Assembly (NCBI RefSeq): GCF_001703635.1
Contig: NZ_LQZT01000023.1
Coordinates: 170,280-234,279 of the forward strand
DNA from: Parahoeflea olei
GTDB taxonomy: Bacteria > Pseudomonadota > Alphaproteobacteria > Rhizobiales > Rhizobiaceae
Direction of reading: 5' to 3'
Length of the DNA: 64,000 nucleotides
How positions within the stretch are numbered: position 1 is the first letter of the stretch; each line of letters starts with the position of its first letter. The notes beneath the pieces are model-generated. The model was given only the letters and a program-made list of their open reading frames with translations, was not told the DNA's origin and did not search any database. Positions 61,711 through 64,000 of the stretch are shown piece by piece. Position numbers and translations under genes: made by a program.

Positions 61711-62661
61711 ATGGGACGTCTCAACGAGCTTCGACTGATCGCCCGGGTCGCGCAGATGTATCATGCCGAGGGCAAGCGGCAGGCAGAGATCGCCGCCATC
61801 ATGCATATGTCCCAGGCGACGGTGTCACGCATGCTCAAGCGTGCGGAGATGGAAGGGATCGTGCGCACCACCATCATTCCGCCGCCGGGCACCTTCGCGG
61901 AACTGGAGACGGCGCTGCGCGAGCGCTACGGCCTGACCGAGGCGATCGTCATCGACTGCTCGGAGGACCGCGACGGGTCGATCATGGCCCGGATCGGCGA
62001 GGCCGCGGCGCATTTCGTGGAAGTGACCCTGCAGCAGGACGAAATCATCGGCGTGTCCAGCTGGAGCCAGACCATCCTGCGCATGGTCGACAACATCCAT
62101 CCGCTGAAAAGCGGCCGCGCCAAATACATCGTCCAGATCCTGGGCGGCATGGGCGAGGCCTCGGTGCAGACGCATGCGACCCAGCTGACAGCCCGGCTGG
62201 CCAAGCTTACCGGCGGCGAGCCGCGGCTTCTGCTGGTGCAGGGCATCACCTCCTCGCGCGAGGCCAAGCTGGTGATGCTGTCCGACCCGGTGGTTCGCGG
62301 CACCATGGACCTGTTCGGCCGGCTGACGCTCGCCATCATCGGCATCGGCGCGGTCGAGCCGTCCGAACTGCTGGCCCGGTCCGGCAACGTCTTCTCGCGC
62401 CAGGAAATGGCGATGCTGCACGACGCGGGCGCGGTGGGGGAAATCTCGTTCCGCTTCTATGACCGCAACGGCAAGCCGGTCGAGACGCCGCTCAACGAGC
62501 GGGTGATCGGCATTTCGCTCGAGGATCTGCGCAAGGCGGAGCGGGTCATTGCCCTGGCGGGCGGCGAATCCAAGACCGAAGCCATCGCCGGCGCCCTGAG
62601 AATGGGCATCATCGATGTGCTCGTCACCGACAAGTTTACCGCGGCCCGCCTGACAGCCTGA
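61711..62661 (+). CDS. SorC/DeoR-type sugar-binding transcriptional regulator
   Basis: A 316-residue regulator. An N-terminal HTH (LRLIARVAQMYHAEGKRQAEIAAIMHMSQATVSRMLKRAEMEGIV, about 6-50) precedes a sugar-phosphate-binding domain with IGVSSWSQTILRMVDNI, IVQILGGMGEASVQTHATQLTARLA and GIGAVEPSELLARSGN. SorC members usually bind phosphorylated sugars and control the neighbouring catabolic operon. CGGAGGG precedes the ATG; an upstream GTG at 61681 is less likely. It probably controls the transporter, transketolase and kinase genes through TGAATA-type sites. Confidence 0.9.
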   Translation: MGRLNELRLIARVAQMYHAEGKRQAEIAAIMHMSQATVSRMLKRAEMEGIVRTTIIPPPGTFAELETALRERYGLTEAIVIDCSEDRDGSIMARIGEAAAHFVEVTLQQDEIIGVSSWSQTILRMVDNIHPLKSGRAKYIVQILGGMGEASVQTHATQLTARLAKLTGGEPRLLLVQGITSSREAKLVMLSDPVVRGTMDLFGRLTLAIIGIGAVEPSELLARSGNVFSRQEMAMLHDAGAVGEISFRFYDRNGKPVETPLNERVIGISLEDLRKAERVIALAGGESKTEAIAGALRMGIIDVLVTDKFTAARLTA

Positions 62662-62713
62662 CGCTCCTCCGGGACGGACTGTCGGAACGGCTGCACTCAA
62701 AAGGAGTGAGACT

Positions 62714-63499
62714 ATGCAGCGTTTTTCCGGTCAGACCGTTTTCGTCAGCGGCGGCAACAAGGGCATCGGGCTCGGCATTGCCCGGCGCTTTGCCGAAGAG
62801 GGCGCCAATGTCGCGATCGCGGCGCTCGAGGCCGACACCCCCGACGTGGCTTCGCGGCTGGCCGAGGACACCGGCGCCAAGGTGTTCGGGATCAGGCTTG
62901 ACGTGACCAAGGCTGCGGAGGTCAGGCAAGCCTATGCGGAGGCGGAGGCACGCCTCGGACCGCTCAGCGTCTCGGTGCAGAATGCCGGCGTCATCACCAT
63001 TGCCAAAGTCGAGGATCTGAGCGAATCCGAATGGGATCTCAATCTCGACGTCAATACCAAGGGCGTGTTCCTCTGCTGCCAGGAAGCGGTTTCGCGGTTC
63101 CGGGCAAGCGGCACGAAGGGGCGCCTCGTCAACACTGCGTCCGGCCAGGCCCGCCAGGGCTTCATCTACACCCCGCATTATGCCGCCTCCAAGTTCGGTG
63201 TCGTCGGCCTGACCCAGAGCCTTGCCAAGGAACTGGCGAAGGAAGGCATCACCGTCAATGCCATCTGCCCGGGCATCATCCACACCGAGATGTGGGACTA
63301 CAACGACCGGGTCTGGGGCAAGATGCTCGGTGACTACGGTCCGGGCGAACTGATGGCCGAGTGGGTCGACGGCATCCCGATGGGGCGCGCCGGCACTCCC
63401 GCCGAAGTCGGTGCGCTGGTGGCGTTCCTGGCCTCCGCAGATGCGGCCTATATCACCGGACAGACGATCAACATCGATGGCGGTCTGATCATGTCCTGA
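62714..63499 (+). CDS. SDR-family sugar/polyol dehydrogenase
   Basis: A 261-residue classical SDR. VFVSGGNKGIGLGIARRFAEEG is the cofactor motif, QNAGVIT the NAG motif, and the catalytic residues lie in NTASGQARQGFIYTPHYAASKFG (Ser, Tyr, Lys). CPGIIHTEMWDYNDRVWGKMLG gives a substrate loop with Trp residues, as in sorbitol/galactitol-type dehydrogenases. AAGGAGTGAG precedes the ATG. It is 52 bases after the regulator gene and is likely co-expressed. It probably feeds the kinase/transketolase route. Confidence 0.87.
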   Translation: MQRFSGQTVFVSGGNKGIGLGIARRFAEEGANVAIAALEADTPDVASRLAEDTGAKVFGIRLDVTKAAEVRQAYAEAEARLGPLSVSVQNAGVITIAKVEDLSESEWDLNLDVNTKGVFLCCQEAVSRFRASGTKGRLVNTASGQARQGFIYTPHYAASKFGVVGLTQSLAKELAKEGITVNAICPGIIHTEMWDYNDRVWGKMLGDYGPGELMAEWVDGIPMGRAGTPAEVGALVAFLASADAAYITGQTINIDGGLIMS

Positions 63500-63821
63500 C
63501 GCGATTAGGGGTAGGGCGACCGGCGCGCTCCCCGCCAGGCCCGGGCTGCCGTGCGAGCGGCCCGCCTCGGCGCGCTCCTTGGTGCCGCCAAGGCTTCATG
63601 ATCCCATTTCAAGCTGTGCCTGGCACGACATAGGTTGCCGTTGCGACCCTTGGACTCCCGTGTCGCAACGGCTTCCACCCGGATGGTTCTCGCCCGGCCG
63701 GACCTTGATCTTCGCACAAGCCACAGGTTTCCACGGGCAGGGCGAGTGGAATTTTACAAAGTGCTTGACAATCCATTCGGATGATGGAAACGTTTCCAAC
63801 AGAGCTTTGGGAGGGGCACGG
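63500..63821. other. 322-base gap with the LacI-type promoter
   Basis: No gene is supported here. Near the end, TTGACA (63765-63770) is a good -35 element; a -10 is not obvious. The operator palindrome at 63785-63798 overlaps the expected promoter. The rest shows no clear structure. Confidence 0.5.
63785..63798. promoter_or_regulatory. LacI-family operator palindrome
   Basis: TGGAAACGTTTCCA is a perfect 14-base palindrome with central CG, the shape of LacI/GalR operators. It is 23 bases before the start of the LacI-type gene, pointing to autoregulation. Confidence 0.75.
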
Positions 63822-64000
63822 GTGGAATCTGACAGGCAGCGTGAAGCGACGATCAAGGATGTGGCCCGCCTTGCGGGGTGCGGCATCGCGACCGTCAGCC
63901 GCGTGTTGAACCGCAGCGGGTCCGTCAGTCCCGAAACCCAGCGCAAGGTCATCTCGGCCGCGCGCGAACTCGGTTTCGAGTTCAGCGATCTCGGCCCCTC
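63822..64000 (+). CDS. LacI-family transcriptional regulator, 5' part
   Basis: Only the first 59 codons are in the window. They encode ATIKDVARLAGCGIATVSRVLN, the LacI-family helix-turn-helix, followed by SVSPETQRKVISAARELGFEF, the hinge region. The GTG start is chosen because GGGAGGGG stands a few bases upstream and the HTH begins ten residues later. The effector-binding domain lies beyond the edge. It probably regulates its own operon and a downstream sugar gene set. Confidence 0.9.
   Translation, partial: MESDRQREATIKDVARLAGCGIATVSRVLNRSGSVSPETQRKVISAARELGFEFSDLGP

Overview
The window is a GC-rich chromosomal segment, almost fully coding, from an alphaproteobacterium, most likely of the Hyphomicrobiales (Rhizobiales) group. 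This placement rests on codon and base use, the znuABC/zur arrangement, a DUF2793 tail-type protein and the ribose-type ABC sugar cassette. The genus cannot be fixed from the sequence. I see no rRNA, tRNA, CRISPR array or insertion sequence.

Layout. (1) 1-5698: end of treZ, then malQ and treY, translationally coupled genes that turn alpha-glucan into trehalose and recycle maltodextrin. (2) 5774-11371: a small ribbon-helix-helix-like protein, a stand-alone receiver domain, nagZ (peptidoglycan recycling), and the zinc uptake system znuA <-> znuC-znuB-zur with histidine-rich tails. (3) 11590-52498: about 41 kb of surface-glycan genes. (4) 52764-53691: ribB with promoter, FMN riboswitch and terminator. 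(5) 53819-63499: a sugar or polyol catabolic cluster with a ribose-type ABC transporter, two SDR dehydrogenases, a two-subunit transketolase, an FGGY kinase and a SorC-type regulator. (6) from 63822: the start of a LacI-type regulator that runs off the window.

The glycan region is composite. A nonulosonic-acid (legionaminic-acid-type) pathway is encoded by a CBS-nucleotidyltransferase (ptmE type), a 4,6-dehydratase (legB type), an aminotransferase (legC), a hydrolysing 2-epimerase (neuC/legG type), an acyltransferase (neuD type), a synthase (neuB/legI type) and a CMP-sugar synthetase (neuA type). Next to it lie two complete sugar-amidotransferase sets (PseA/WbpG-type ATP-pyrophosphatase plus HisH- and HisF-like ammonia suppliers), so acetamidino or amidino sugars are predicted. 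A WbpB/WbpD/WbpE-like trio would build a 3-acetamido sugar. The genes fnlA, an RmlD-like reductase and a distant fnlC would make a UDP-L-FucNAc or UDP-L-QuiNAc type donor. A UDP-glucose dehydrogenase, an SDR-phosphoglycosyltransferase fusion (priming enzyme), an ABC-type exporter or flippase and several glycosyltransferase-like proteins complete a polysaccharide or glycoprotein assembly system.

The least explained part is the minus-strand operon 16598-26647. It carries a NeuB-like protein that has lost key metal and active-site residues, an APH-type kinase, a methyltransferase, a GSGPSL-motif protein, and two homologous glycosyltransferase-like proteins at its ends, one of which contains seven arginine-rich 20-residue repeats.
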